Assembly: GCA_002011125.2 (NCBI GenBank)
Contig: MTMF02000009.1
Span: forward strand, 426,006 to 490,005
Source: Candidatus Hydrothermarchaeum profundi
GTDB lineage: Archaea > Hydrothermarchaeota > Hydrothermarchaeia > Hydrothermarchaeales > Hydrothermarchaeaceae
Length of the DNA: 64,000 bases
Reading direction: 5' to 3'
A model generated the notes under the pieces. The model worked only from the letters and a program-made list of their open reading frames with translations, had not been told where the DNA came from and did not search any database. The position numbers and the translations under genes were made by a program. Positions 1 to 8,451 of the stretch are shown here, in pieces; within the stretch, counting starts at the first letter, position 1, and every line of letters starts with the position of its first letter.

Positions 1-537
1 TAGTAGGGGATTGGCTGCATCTATCTTTCTTCCAGTGAACCTAGCGATTTTTTCAATTATTCTCTGAATGCTTTCATCATTTGTGAAAATGACGTTAGTA
101 GGTATTGTACCGTATTTCCTATGCGCAACATAAACTGGAGCGTTTACACCTATAACCATTACTTCTTCCAAGTTATCATCTTGTAATAAAGGATCAATCG
201 CACCATATCCTACCATGTTGTCAAGTACTATCGCCTTCATAGCCATTAGCTTTTCATTATCCGGGATCTCAAAATTTTCCATCTTTTTTAATCCGTCTTT
301 TATGGCCTCAAGTTCCCCAAGCATTATTTTTAAAACATCCTCCTCTAATGCTTTCTTCTTTAAAGCGATATCAGTTACCGTTTCAACGTTTACGGTTACC
401 TCTTTTATTGCCCGATCTTCTACGTCCTTCAAAAATTTTTTTTCAGCTAAAGTAAGGCGAGGAAGTTTGAGATGATAAGTAATATCATCCTCCTCTTCGA
501 TAATCTCATAATTAGGCCCTGAGTCTAAAATTCGCAT
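1..537 (-). CDS. Type II/IV secretion or archaellum-type ATPase, N-terminal part (truncated by window edge)
   Basis: A minus-strand frame of 179 codons runs off the left edge with no stop. Its last readable part, with a GYGAIDPLL segment, an EEVMVIG segment and the closing RKIDAANPLL, is typical of the N-terminal domain that precedes the Walker A motif in GspE/ArlI/TadA-type ATPases of archaeal pili, archaella and secretion systems. The catalytic domain lies outside the window. The start is ATG at 537, with an in-frame GTG at 540 and a TAG further upstream, and no Shine-Dalgarno is seen, so a leaderless transcript is plausible. It is transcribed divergently from the OB-fold gene at 619. Which filament or secretion system it serves cannot be told here. 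Confidence 0.75.
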   Translation of the reverse strand, partial: MRILDSGPNYEIIEEEDDITYHLKLPRLTLAEKKFLKDVEDRAIKEVTVNVETVTDIALKKKALEEDVLKIMLGELEAIKDGLKKMENFEIPDNEKLMAMKAIVLDNMVGYGAIDPLLQDDNLEEVMVIGVNAPVYVAHRKYGTIPTNVIFTNDESIQRIIEKIARFTGRKIDAANPLL

Positions 538-618
538 CACATTATCTTTATAGTGTTCATACTAAAAATTTTTCCGCTATAGATAAACTTAATAAATGGG
601 CTTGGCTTACATATCAAT

Positions 619-948
619 ATGGAAAGACAGCGAAGACTTCCGGCTGTAGAAAGAAAAATATCAGATTTATCTCCAGAGGACTACCGTGTAAAAATTCTAG
701 GAACCATTGTGGATAGGAATGAAGTTGATAATTCTGTAATGATAGACGACGGAACTGGAAGACTTGTCGCCTATTTTGCTAATGAAGAAGGTTTTTTAAA
801 AGCGGAGGAAGGTAAAATAGTTAGATTAATAGGTAGAATAAGAAAAGAAGATAATTATGAAATGGACGTTGAGATAATTCAAAATATGGAGAAGTTAGAT
901 ATAGGGTTATACGACCAGTTAAAGTATATAGAAGAAAAGTTGAGGTGA
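619..948 (+). CDS. Single OB-fold protein, RPA-related
   Basis: This 109-residue protein is essentially one OB fold (about residues 20-95), with a VKILGTIVDR first strand and a MIDDGTGRL turn as in replication protein A and other nucleic-acid-binding OB proteins. Euryarchaeal genomes often carry such small RPA-associated subunits. It lies 4 bp ahead of PCNA, so the two are probably co-transcribed, which supports a role in DNA replication or repair. No Shine-Dalgarno precedes the ATG, and an AT-rich TATA-like stretch near 588-597 sits about 25 bp upstream, fitting a leaderless transcript. It has no zinc finger and is too short to be a complete RPA. A tRNA-binding or other OB function cannot be excluded. 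Confidence 0.7.
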   Translation: MERQRRLPAVERKISDLSPEDYRVKILGTIVDRNEVDNSVMIDDGTGRLVAYFANEEGFLKAEEGKIVRLIGRIRKEDNYEMDVEIIQNMEKLDIGLYDQLKYIEEKLR

Positions 949-952
949 TTAA

Positions 953-1693
953 ATGTTTAAAGCGCGCTTGGCTGACCCTAAAATATTGAAATACTCTATT
1001 GATGCAGTCTCCAATATGATAGATGAGGCAGGAGTGAGTGTTACAAAGGATGGACTCCGGCTTAAAGCAATGGATCCTGCTCATGTGGCATTAGTGGATC
1101 TTGAGCTTAAGAAAGAAGCTTTTGACGAATTCGAAGTAGAAGAGCCCCTTGTATTGGGTATTGACTTAGAAAGATTAAACACTATACTCAAGAGGGCTGG
1201 TACTGATCAAATACTCATACAGCTTGATAGTGAAAATAATGTCCTTAAAATAAGATTTAAAAATTCATCAACAAGGACTTTTGACTTACCACTCATTGAA
1301 GTTTCTGAAGAGGAGCTTAAAGTACCAAATCTGGATTTTCCAAGCCAAATAGAAATTCCACCAAAAATACTTAGCGAGAGCATAAAAGACGCAGAGATAG
1401 TAAGTGACCATGTAACCCTGATGGTTGATGAAGAAAACTTATTCATCTCAGCAAAGGGCGATTTAGGCAATGTTGAAGTTAAGGTCCCGAAAGATGAAGC
1501 AAAGTCCTTTGAGGTCTCCAAAAGTTGCCGTAGTATGTTCTCATTGGAATATTTAAAGGACATGATCAAAGCTAGTGATATAGCTGACTCGGTTAAAATA
1601 TATTTAGGGGACAATATTCCTGTGAGGATGGACTTTACAACAGAAAATGCTAGGCTAAGCTTTCTTTTAGCTCCCAGAATCGAAAGCGAATAA
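953..1693 (+). CDS. pcn: DNA polymerase sliding clamp (PCNA)
   Basis: The 246-residue product has the normal length of archaeal PCNA and opens with the family pattern of a first-domain helix followed by KDGLRLKAMDPAHVALVDLEL. Residues near 120-130 form the interdomain connector that binds PIP-box peptides, and the C-terminal LAPR segment is the other part of that pocket. The homotrimer encircles DNA and tethers PolD, RFC and other partners. Two PIP-box tails are visible in this same window, on the RFC large subunit and on DP2. The ATG follows GAGGTGATTAA, a good ribosome binding site, and lies 4 bp after the OB-fold gene. Confidence 0.97.
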   Translation: MFKARLADPKILKYSIDAVSNMIDEAGVSVTKDGLRLKAMDPAHVALVDLELKKEAFDEFEVEEPLVLGIDLERLNTILKRAGTDQILIQLDSENNVLKIRFKNSSTRTFDLPLIEVSEEELKVPNLDFPSQIEIPPKILSESIKDAEIVSDHVTLMVDEENLFISAKGDLGNVEVKVPKDEAKSFEVSKSCRSMFSLEYLKDMIKASDIADSVKIYLGDNIPVRMDFTTENARLSFLLAPRIESE

Positions 1694-1749
1694 TTTTTCC
1701 TACGGACTTGGATAAAATTAAATACATTTTATTTTAAATAGTCTGTATA

Positions 1750-3333
1750 ATGGGTATATTAGTTGATCCCTTAGCACCTGAAGCAAAGGAGCTGGTTAAG
1801 AAATCTGAAGCTATTATAGACCTTCCAGAAGAAGTATTTATATTGGCTGAAAAGAAAATCCGGTGGAAAAAAACCACTAAGAGGCCTCCGAGGGATTTAA
1901 TAGAATTAGAACCAGAGAAAGATGTTTTATCATATTATATTCTTTTTTTGATAGCTGGAATCAATTATAGTCCATATTCTAATGAAGTAAAACTTGTTAA
2001 AGAGGTAGTATACCAGATTACGAAGGCAAGATTAATAGAGCTCGCCAAGCAGGGAGATGAAAAACTAATAACGCAACTCAAAAAGAGATTTGAAATTATA
2101 AGAGGAGAAGTTACAAGAGATTTTCTGAAGCTTGACAACACACTGATAGAAAAGAAAGAAATCTACGCTTTCTATAAAAATAAGATTGAAGGCCCATTGG
2201 ATAATAAAAGAGTAAAAAAATATGGTGTACCGTGGAGAACTCTTCTACCATTACTAAAGAATAAGGAAATTAAACTTTCAGACTGGTACATAAAAAATAG
2301 TAACGCCATCTTAAGTCTTTTAGATATGATCGAGATTTATTCTAGATTAGTAGCACTTGAAGCTTTAGAAGAAATATCAAAAATTAGAAAACCGGGGAGA
2401 AAAATAGAGATAGATAAATTAGAAAGGTTATCAAATCTTCTTTCTAGTATATCAAAGACTTCCTATAAGGTTCCCTTATCTATAGCTAAACCAGGAAAAT
2501 TTGTACCAGAGAATTTTCCTCCATGTATTAAAAGTGTTTTAAACGGTGTTTCTACCGGATCTAGGAATTATGCTATAAGTGTTCTCCTCACTTCATTCTT
2601 ATCTTATGCGAGAGCGGCTCCTAGTAATGTTCAAAATCCTAAAATTTCAGACTTTATAAAAGACCCCGCTATTCTTACAGAAGAAATAATGCCGCTGATA
2701 TATGAGGCAGCTGAGAGATGTGAACCCCCCCTATTCGAGGACCAGCCTATAGAGAAACTGAACATTGCATACCACTTAGGTTTAGGTCTGACGGAAGAGG
2801 TTAAATTGGAAAATGCTGGCGCATCTAAGTGGTACTTTCCACCAAACTGTGAGAAGATACAAAGGGATGCACCAGCACTATGTATGCCAGATGAGTTTTG
2901 CGGGAAGATAAAGAATCCCTTGAATTATTATTTTTTGAAGAATAAAATATCAACCCAAAAAGAAGAAGGTGCACGCAGAGAAGTGATAGTGGGCAAGATA
3001 ATTAAAATTCATCCTATGAGTGGCCTAATAGAGCGCTGTCCTCAGTGCAGACAGCGAGTAATTAACAATAGATGTATCATTCATGGGAATATCCATGGTC
3101 AACCAGACCTAAGAATAAAGGCAACCCTTGTACAAGATAATACTCTTTTTACTCTTATATTCAATAAAGAAGTTACTGAAAATATTCTTGGTATTGATCT
3201 CGAAAAAGCTATTAAAATAGGGAGAAAAACTCTGCTAAATATCATTAAAGAGAGATTATTAGAAAATAACTTTGAGGTTAGTGGGAGGAAAGTAGGTAAA
3301 AACTTCTTGGTCCAAAGCATTAATAGCAAATAA
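1750..3333 (+). CDS. priL: DNA primase large subunit PriL with C-terminal RPA-like zinc-finger/OB extension
   Basis: PriL is the regulatory subunit of the archaeal-eukaryotic replicative primase. Residues 1-240 form the helical N-terminal domain. Residues about 255-395 are the Fe-S domain, with C259 (FPPC), C324, C367 (PPNC), C378 and C384 as candidate ligands and the conserved KNPLNYY segment at 388-394. The protein then continues about 120 residues beyond the family's usual end: C430-x2-C433-x8-C442-x2-H445 is the zinc-finger spacing of euryarchaeal RPA proteins, followed by OB-like strands and a helical tail. At 527 residues it is clearly longer than ordinary archaeal PriL. It starts at ATG without a Shine-Dalgarno. 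PriS is encoded about 0.6 kb downstream. Confidence 0.92.
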   Translation: MGILVDPLAPEAKELVKKSEAIIDLPEEVFILAEKKIRWKKTTKRPPRDLIELEPEKDVLSYYILFLIAGINYSPYSNEVKLVKEVVYQITKARLIELAKQGDEKLITQLKKRFEIIRGEVTRDFLKLDNTLIEKKEIYAFYKNKIEGPLDNKRVKKYGVPWRTLLPLLKNKEIKLSDWYIKNSNAILSLLDMIEIYSRLVALEALEEISKIRKPGRKIEIDKLERLSNLLSSISKTSYKVPLSIAKPGKFVPENFPPCIKSVLNGVSTGSRNYAISVLLTSFLSYARAAPSNVQNPKISDFIKDPAILTEEIMPLIYEAAERCEPPLFEDQPIEKLNIAYHLGLGLTEEVKLENAGASKWYFPPNCEKIQRDAPALCMPDEFCGKIKNPLNYYFLKNKISTQKEEGARREVIVGKIIKIHPMSGLIERCPQCRQRVINNRCIIHGNIHGQPDLRIKATLVQDNTLFTLIFNKEVTENILGIDLEKAIKIGRKTLLNIIKERLLENNFEVSGRKVGKNFLVQSINSK

Positions 3334-3515
3334 GATTAAGCCATATCGAACTACAGAAAATAGTACATCAAGTAATCTTAGGCCCGCTTAATAATTAGTT
3401 GCGTTTTAGCAAAATGGAACACAAGGAATAATTGGAGGTATAGAAAACGGAAATTAAGAAAGACATAAGAATAGTCAAAAGTGCTAAAATATTCAGAAAC
3501 TGCACAGTTATTTAT

Positions 3516-3941
3516 TTGCCGGAGGGACTAAGTGGGAGTAAAGAGAAAAAATGGATCTCGAAAATAATTGAACGGTTTGAGAAGCATCAGAGAAAGCTTA
3601 AGTTGAACGACAAATATTTAGAGAAAAGAGCTAAGGAGATTAATAAAAAGTATTTCGGAGGGAAACTGAAGATCAAATCCGTAACTTTTTCTATGAATCA
3701 AAACACGATATTTGGTAGTTGTACCCCAGATAAAGGCACGATACGTCTATCACATAAAGCTCGGAATATGCCTAAATGGGTTCTTGACTATCTTATTATA
3801 CATGAACTTGCTCATCTTATATACCATAATCACTCAAAAGCTTTCTGGAAACTTGTGAATAAATACCCCTACGCTGAGAGAGCAAAAGGATTTCTGATAG
3901 CTAAGGGAATGGAAGAGGATGCTAAGAAGAGCAACGCCTGA
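3516..3941 (+). CDS. YgjP-like (DUF45/M48-type) zinc metalloprotein; true N-terminus uncertain
   Basis: The protein has the HELAHLIYHNH zinc motif (H-E-x-x-H plus a third His) and the QNTIFGSCTP and WVLDYLIIHELAH segments of YgjP-like metalloproteins. Such proteins are related to SprT and M48 peptidases, and their substrates are mostly unknown. The first standard start codon is TTG at 3516, but the frame stays open back to a TAG at 3441. The intervening codons (3444-3515) encode residues resembling the beta strand normally found before this point in relatives, although they include no ATG, GTG or TTG. A GGAGGT stands at 3434-3439. The 3' end overlaps PriS by 23 bp, so the gene sits in the primase operon. 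A SprT-like role in DNA-protein crosslink handling is only a guess. Confidence 0.8.
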   Translation: MPEGLSGSKEKKWISKIIERFEKHQRKLKLNDKYLEKRAKEINKKYFGGKLKIKSVTFSMNQNTIFGSCTPDKGTIRLSHKARNMPKWVLDYLIIHELAHLIYHNHSKAFWKLVNKYPYAERAKGFLIAKGMEEDAKKSNA

Positions 3942-4869
3942 AGAAAGAAAAATATATTACTTGGAGGAATGGAAGCCAGAAGACCTACCTACTTTTATAA
4001 CCGATTCACTAGAAATGAGGGAATTTGGCTTTGACTATGATGGCTCTGGTCCTAGAGATAGATACAATCGTTTTACTTCGGTGGCAGATTTAGAAGTTTT
4101 TTTACGAGAAAGGGCTCCATTTTCAGTTTACAACAGCATTTCCTACTATAATGAGCCAGAAAAAAGGAAAGGGTGGATAAAAGCTGAACTTGTCTTTGAT
4201 ATAGACGCTAAGGAAATGGCAATAAAAACTTGTTGTCTAGAAGGCCAGGTTTGTGAAGAGTGTTTAGAAAACGCAAAAAAGATTTCTATGGAAATTACCG
4301 GAATATTGAGAAAAAATTTAGGGCTAAAGAATATTTTCCATGTTTATTCTGGGCGTGGATATCATATCAGGGTATTTGACGATGACCTTATGGAGCAAGG
4401 GTCTGAGGTTCGTGCAGAGATTTTTGAATACGTCAGAGATAGGGTTTATACTCCTCCTGAGCTAATAATTAACCCTCCATCTATTATTTCCAACATGATG
4501 AGAGAAACTATAGAAAAACTAATTTCAAGCGGAACCAGAAATCTTGAAAATATCCCTGGTATTGGTTTTAAAAAAAGTAGAGAATTGTATGAGAGAAAGG
4601 ATGAAATTTTAGATGACTTGGATAGCAATAAAATAACTATTTTAAAAGAGGTTCTTGGAGAAAAATTAACTGAGAGTTTTTTGAACTATTTGTATAAGGC
4701 TCAAATAGCTATATTAGACGCTAAAGTAACAGTGGACATAAAAAGAATATTACGCCTTCCTAGCTCCCTTCATTCTACCGTTAGCATGAAGTGCATGCTG
4801 ATTAAGGACTTGAAAAGCTTTTCACCTTTCAGAGATGCCGTTCCTAGGTTTATGAAGGAGAAATCATGA
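3919..4869 (+). CDS. priS: DNA primase catalytic (small) subunit PriS
   Basis: PriS synthesises RNA/DNA primers as the catalytic half of the PriSL heterodimer. The start matches the family (RATPEER then YY, EEW, REFGF). The metal-binding D94-x-D96 lies in LVFDIDAKE, a zinc knuckle is formed by cysteines 105/106, 112 and 115, and SGRGYHIRV (about 144-152) is the conserved catalytic His loop. The late LPSSLHSTVS segment is also standard. At 316 residues it is slightly short for the family but looks complete. The gene overlaps the YgjP-like frame upstream and the membrane gene downstream (ATGA overlap), so translation is probably coupled along the operon. Confidence 0.96.
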   Translation: MLRRATPEERKIYYLEEWKPEDLPTFITDSLEMREFGFDYDGSGPRDRYNRFTSVADLEVFLRERAPFSVYNSISYYNEPEKRKGWIKAELVFDIDAKEMAIKTCCLEGQVCEECLENAKKISMEITGILRKNLGLKNIFHVYSGRGYHIRVFDDDLMEQGSEVRAEIFEYVRDRVYTPPELIINPPSIISNMMRETIEKLISSGTRNLENIPGIGFKKSRELYERKDEILDDLDSNKITILKEVLGEKLTESFLNYLYKAQIAILDAKVTVDIKRILRLPSSLHSTVSMKCMLIKDLKSFSPFRDAVPRFMKEKS

Positions 4870-5807
4870 ACGAAAAAATATTTAAGAGAGATAGCAAAAC
4901 CATCTTATCATTTCTTTTTGCCTTCGCCATCCTTTATCTCCTTATTACTAGAGCAAACTTGAGAGAAACCGTTAGAATAATCTCTAACGCTGACTTAATA
5001 CTTTATCTACTAGCGATCCTATATTTATTTCCCTCTTTTTTAATTCGTAGTTACCGCTGGAAAATCCTATTAGAGAATGTTAGATATACCGGAAAATTAA
5101 GGGACCTGAATGAAGTAGTTGTACTTTCATTTTTCGTTAACTGCATAGTACCCGCCAAAGTAGGGGATATCTACCGTTGCTATTTAATGAAGAAAAACTT
5201 TCAACAATCTATCTCAAAGGTTCTTGGTACTGTATTCGTTGAACGAAGTCTTGACACCATCGGAATAAGTGTTATCTTTCTGTTATCTGCCTTTATGAGC
5301 TTTAGAGTAATACCGGGCAATGTATTGAGGTTAATGGAATTTGGAGTAATTATAACAGTACTATTTATATTGCTGCTTATCTTGCTGAAATACCAAAACA
5401 CCAAAATTGCAAAGTTTATGCCTGGCAAGTCTAGCGAACTTATGCTTAGGTTTGGAGAAGGTGCTTCTGGATCCTTAAAAAGCTCTTCTCTGCCTATGAT
5501 ATCTATAACAACTATCTTCCTCTGGTTACTAGAAGGAGGCAGGTTATTTCTAGTTATGAAATCAATAGGTCTAATTTTACCTTTCGCTATGATACTATTT
5601 GTAGCATTGGCCTCCGCACTAGCTACGGCCTTCCCTCTCACACCTGCCGGACTCGGAGCTGTAGAGCTAGTAATGGCCGGTTTACTTATATTAGTCGGGA
5701 TTAACAAAGATATGGCTGTTTCTGTTGCAATTATGGACCGATTTATAAGCTATTGGTGTATCCTTATTTTAGGAGGGATTATCTATGCCCTCAGTTCTAA
5801 GACATGA
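4866..5807 (+). CDS. UPF0104 / LPG-synthase-TM family membrane protein (flippase-like)
   Basis: This is a polytopic protein with about eight hydrophobic segments across 313 residues. It has family landmarks of the lysylphosphatidylglycerol-synthase transmembrane/UPF0104 group: RSYRWKILL in the second quarter, NCIVPAKVGDIYRCYLMK, VFVERSLD, and PLTPAGLGAVELVMAG near the C-terminus. Archaeal members include AglD-type proteins, implicated in lipid-linked sugar transfer or flipping. No soluble enzyme domain is attached. The start codon overlaps the PriS stop by 4 bp, and the 3' end overlaps the next membrane gene by 23 bp, so these envelope genes ride on the primase operon. The substrate is unknown. 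Confidence 0.85.
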   Translation: MNEKIFKRDSKTILSFLFAFAILYLLITRANLRETVRIISNADLILYLLAILYLFPSFLIRSYRWKILLENVRYTGKLRDLNEVVVLSFFVNCIVPAKVGDIYRCYLMKKNFQQSISKVLGTVFVERSLDTIGISVIFLLSAFMSFRVIPGNVLRLMEFGVIITVLFILLLILLKYQNTKIAKFMPGKSSELMLRFGEGASGSLKSSSLPMISITTIFLWLLEGGRLFLVMKSIGLILPFAMILFVALASALATAFPLTPAGLGAVELVMAGLLILVGINKDMAVSVAIMDRFISYWCILILGGIIYALSSKT

Positions 5808-7392
5808 TATAGCTATTATATCTGCTTTATCCATTATCGGAATAACGCCGCTATTAAAACCTGGATTTTTCGCCTCACATGATATGGCCGCTCCATTATA
5901 TCGCTTATTGGAACTGGATATTTGCCTTAAGTCAGGTGATATCTTTCCTAGGTGGTTTCCAGACCTCTATGGAGGACGAGGAGGTATGTTCTTTAATTTT
6001 TATGCACCTTTATCATATTACGTTGCAGAACTCTTTCATATACTTGGTATAGGCTATATTAACTCGATAAAAGCGGTATATCTTCTTTCTTTCGTTTTCT
6101 CTGGAGTTTTTATGTATCTCTTCGCCCTGGAAAAGACTTCTAGACACGGCGCATTGATTGCGGCAACATTATACATGTATGCTCCATATAGATTTACAGA
6201 TGTTTTTATTAGAGGGGACCTAGCCGAAGCATTTTCTTTTGTTTTCCTACCAATGATTTTGCTATCTATCGAGAGGCTCTCAAAAAATAGCAAAATAGAG
6301 AATATACTTCTATTCGGGTTTTCATATGCAGGATTAATATTAACCCACAATATCACTGCACTTATATTTTCATATTTTATGGTGCCGTATATTATATACG
6401 TCGCTTATAGGAATGTCTTGCTTTATAGAGACATTTTCATTTCTATTATCCTTGCGTTTTCACTTTCAGCCTTTTTTTGGCTCCCTGCAATTGTAGAGAA
6501 AAAGTATGTGAATATCGAAAATGCTATTTTCACTTTTAGTTTTATAGAGTTAAAGAAACTCCTTCCAACGCTCACAAGTTATACCAGTAATCAAGGAGAG
6601 ATGGCTTTTCAGCTGGGCGTATTCCATCTTGCATTTATTTTGATTGCTTTAACCTATTTAAATGAGAAATACGTGAAGTTTATTTTTGCTAATTTAATAG
6701 CTGCTATTTTTATGCTTACCCCTTATTCAACGCCACTTTGGAAAGTCTTACCTCTCACTCAGTATACTCAATTCTCTTGGAGGCTCTTAACTATTACAAC
6801 TCTGCTTGTATCACTCTTAGGAGGGTTATCTACTAAGAGATTTAATCTTTCAGATGCTAGGGTAGCAATTTTATGCCTCGCTATAACGCTTTCATCAATA
6901 AATTTCATCGGGTATTCTGAAAGTCTATCCTTATCAGACGAAGAAATTAATAGGGTAGAGCTACGGAATTTAAACACGGGCTTAACTTATGGGCACGAGT
7001 ATCTTCCTCTAGATGCGGAAATAATCGAGAAACCTATGAGCGAAAAAATTGCACTGCTTGAAGGAAATATCTCGATAAAGGAACTCAAAGAGGATTGTGA
7101 AAAAATATCTTTTAATACGATAGCAAAAGAAGACTCCTTATTACTCATAAACACTTATTGGTTCCCTGGTTGGAGCGTTAAACTTAATGGAGAAAAAATT
7201 AATATTCAAAGCAAAGATGGCTTAATGTTAATCAGAATACCAAAAGGGGAATCCGACGTACTTGTAAAATTTGAGGAAACACGAGTTAGAAAAGTATCTA
7301 ACATAATTTCTATTCTATCTTTTATGACTGCAATAGTGGTTATCTTACGAAAGGGGATAAAGAGTCTAAAGGCATCCAGACTTCCCCATTAA
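5785..7392 (+). CDS. Large polytopic membrane protein of the 6-PTPS-related (GT-C-like) family
   Basis: The 535-residue protein has roughly ten membrane segments and the family pattern FASHDMAAPLYRLLE, FPRWFPDLYGGRGGMFFNFYAP, then THNITAL. This is the membrane domain named for its distant link to 6-pyruvoyl-tetrahydropterin-synthase-related proteins, which resembles GT-C glycosyltransferases that use polyprenyl-phosphate sugars. A C-terminal extracytoplasmic beta-rich region (about residues 430-505, with NTYWFPGWSVKLNG) is seen in the same family. It starts inside the preceding membrane gene (23-bp overlap), and its last 53 bp overlap the convergent gene on the other strand. It probably takes part in envelope glycan or glycolipid assembly; the activity is inferred from family membership only. 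Confidence 0.78.
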   Translation: MPSVLRHDIAIISALSIIGITPLLKPGFFASHDMAAPLYRLLELDICLKSGDIFPRWFPDLYGGRGGMFFNFYAPLSYYVAELFHILGIGYINSIKAVYLLSFVFSGVFMYLFALEKTSRHGALIAATLYMYAPYRFTDVFIRGDLAEAFSFVFLPMILLSIERLSKNSKIENILLFGFSYAGLILTHNITALIFSYFMVPYIIYVAYRNVLLYRDIFISIILAFSLSAFFWLPAIVEKKYVNIENAIFTFSFIELKKLLPTLTSYTSNQGEMAFQLGVFHLAFILIALTYLNEKYVKFIFANLIAAIFMLTPYSTPLWKVLPLTQYTQFSWRLLTITTLLVSLLGGLSTKRFNLSDARVAILCLAITLSSINFIGYSESLSLSDEEINRVELRNLNTGLTYGHEYLPLDAEIIEKPMSEKIALLEGNISIKELKEDCEKISFNTIAKEDSLLLINTYWFPGWSVKLNGEKINIQSKDGLMLIRIPKGESDVLVKFEETRVRKVSNIISILSFMTAIVVILRKGIKSLKASRLPH

Positions 7393-8443
7393 TAATGAGA
7401 GCTTGATAGAAGTAATATTGAGACAAAACCGCATATAAGAAGACGCATACCAAAATTAAGCCTTTCCCACGATATCCGAATAAATCCGAAATCATTAACC
7501 CGCTCAAAATAGCGAGAGGTTGAGCTACATATTCAATAAACCTATCAGGAAAGAAAATCAACATAGGAATCAATCCTATCCCCCAGAAAACGGTGAGTTT
7601 ACCTAATCTATCAGGCTTCTTAAATCCCATATGAATAATCAAGATTATTGTAAGAATGAAAAGAGGATATCCTAGATATTTTATCGCAAAGAGAGGTTCT
7701 GTGATAACTCCTAACTCCTGGGGTTCATTAATCCCGCCAGTCTCCGGTATGAAGACTTCAGCTTTTATCAATGCTGGAGTATAGTATAACATGAGAAGTA
7801 TTAGGGGCAAACATGCTAATAAAATTGAGTAAAAGATCTTTAGGCGTTCTTTCTCGTAGAGATAGGTATAGGCTAATAAGGATATCACGAACAATCCCGA
7901 ATACAACCAATGAGAATATAAGAGATAGGAACTAATAGCAATAAAAATAGAGTTCTTTTTTTCTGTATAAAATAAAATCGCCATCGGAAACAGCAAAAGA
8001 TCAACTGCTTGAGGAATAACTTGGGCTCCTCTATCCCAGAAAGCAGGACTCGTAGCTAAGATTAGTACGCTTATAACAGCCGTAAGAGTGTCTTTTTTTT
8101 TATAAACTAGATAAAATGTGGTTAATAAAATCGATGGAAACAAAATTACTTGAAGTATATTTGCTACATCAATTAAGCCTACTAGAGGGGCTAAGGATAA
8201 GGCTGCTAATGTAAGATGGAAGGCTGGTGGATAAGGGAATAACCCTTTACTAAAATATCGGTCATCAAAAAGAGGTACATCTAAATTTAACCAGCCTTGT
8301 GAAAGCCGTAAGTGAAGCGATATATCACTCCCGCTAGGATATTTATATTTTACAACATATGCAACCCCTCCTGCTAATATTAGGCTAATTGTTAATATAA
8401 AAAATACGAGAGCAATTTTATCCAAATCCCTATTTATTTTCAT
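7340..8443 (-). CDS. Polytopic membrane protein, probable GT-C-type glycosyltransferase
   Basis: This is a 367-residue protein with about ten hydrophobic helices. After the first helix, a short loop with SGSDISLHLRLSQGW carries an acidic residue in the position where GT-C enzymes place their catalytic Asp, followed by YPPAFHL. No C-terminal soluble domain is present. It is transcribed toward the upstream membrane gene, and the two coding ends overlap by 53 bp on opposite strands. PurQ lies 8 bp upstream on the same strand, so it may be the last gene of the purS-purL-purQ transcript although its function looks unrelated. I infer the glycosyltransferase assignment from topology and the loop motif alone. 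Confidence 0.6.
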   Translation of the reverse strand: MKINRDLDKIALVFFILTISLILAGGVAYVVKYKYPSGSDISLHLRLSQGWLNLDVPLFDDRYFSKGLFPYPPAFHLTLAALSLAPLVGLIDVANILQVILFPSILLTTFYLVYKKKDTLTAVISVLILATSPAFWDRGAQVIPQAVDLLLFPMAILFYTEKKNSIFIAISSYLLYSHWLYSGLFVISLLAYTYLYEKERLKIFYSILLACLPLILLMLYYTPALIKAEVFIPETGGINEPQELGVITEPLFAIKYLGYPLFILTIILIIHMGFKKPDRLGKLTVFWGIGLIPMLIFFPDRFIEYVAQPLAILSGLMISDLFGYRGKGLILVCVFLYAVLSQYYFYQALIINGEVWMPLDSLSPFVR

Positions 8444-8451
8444 TTATGTCC

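Noticed and set aside
3334-3440. Search for a tRNA or small RNA in the spacer after priL
   Set aside because: No cloverleaf arms or conserved T-loop could be found; the region appears to hold only the leader of the next gene.
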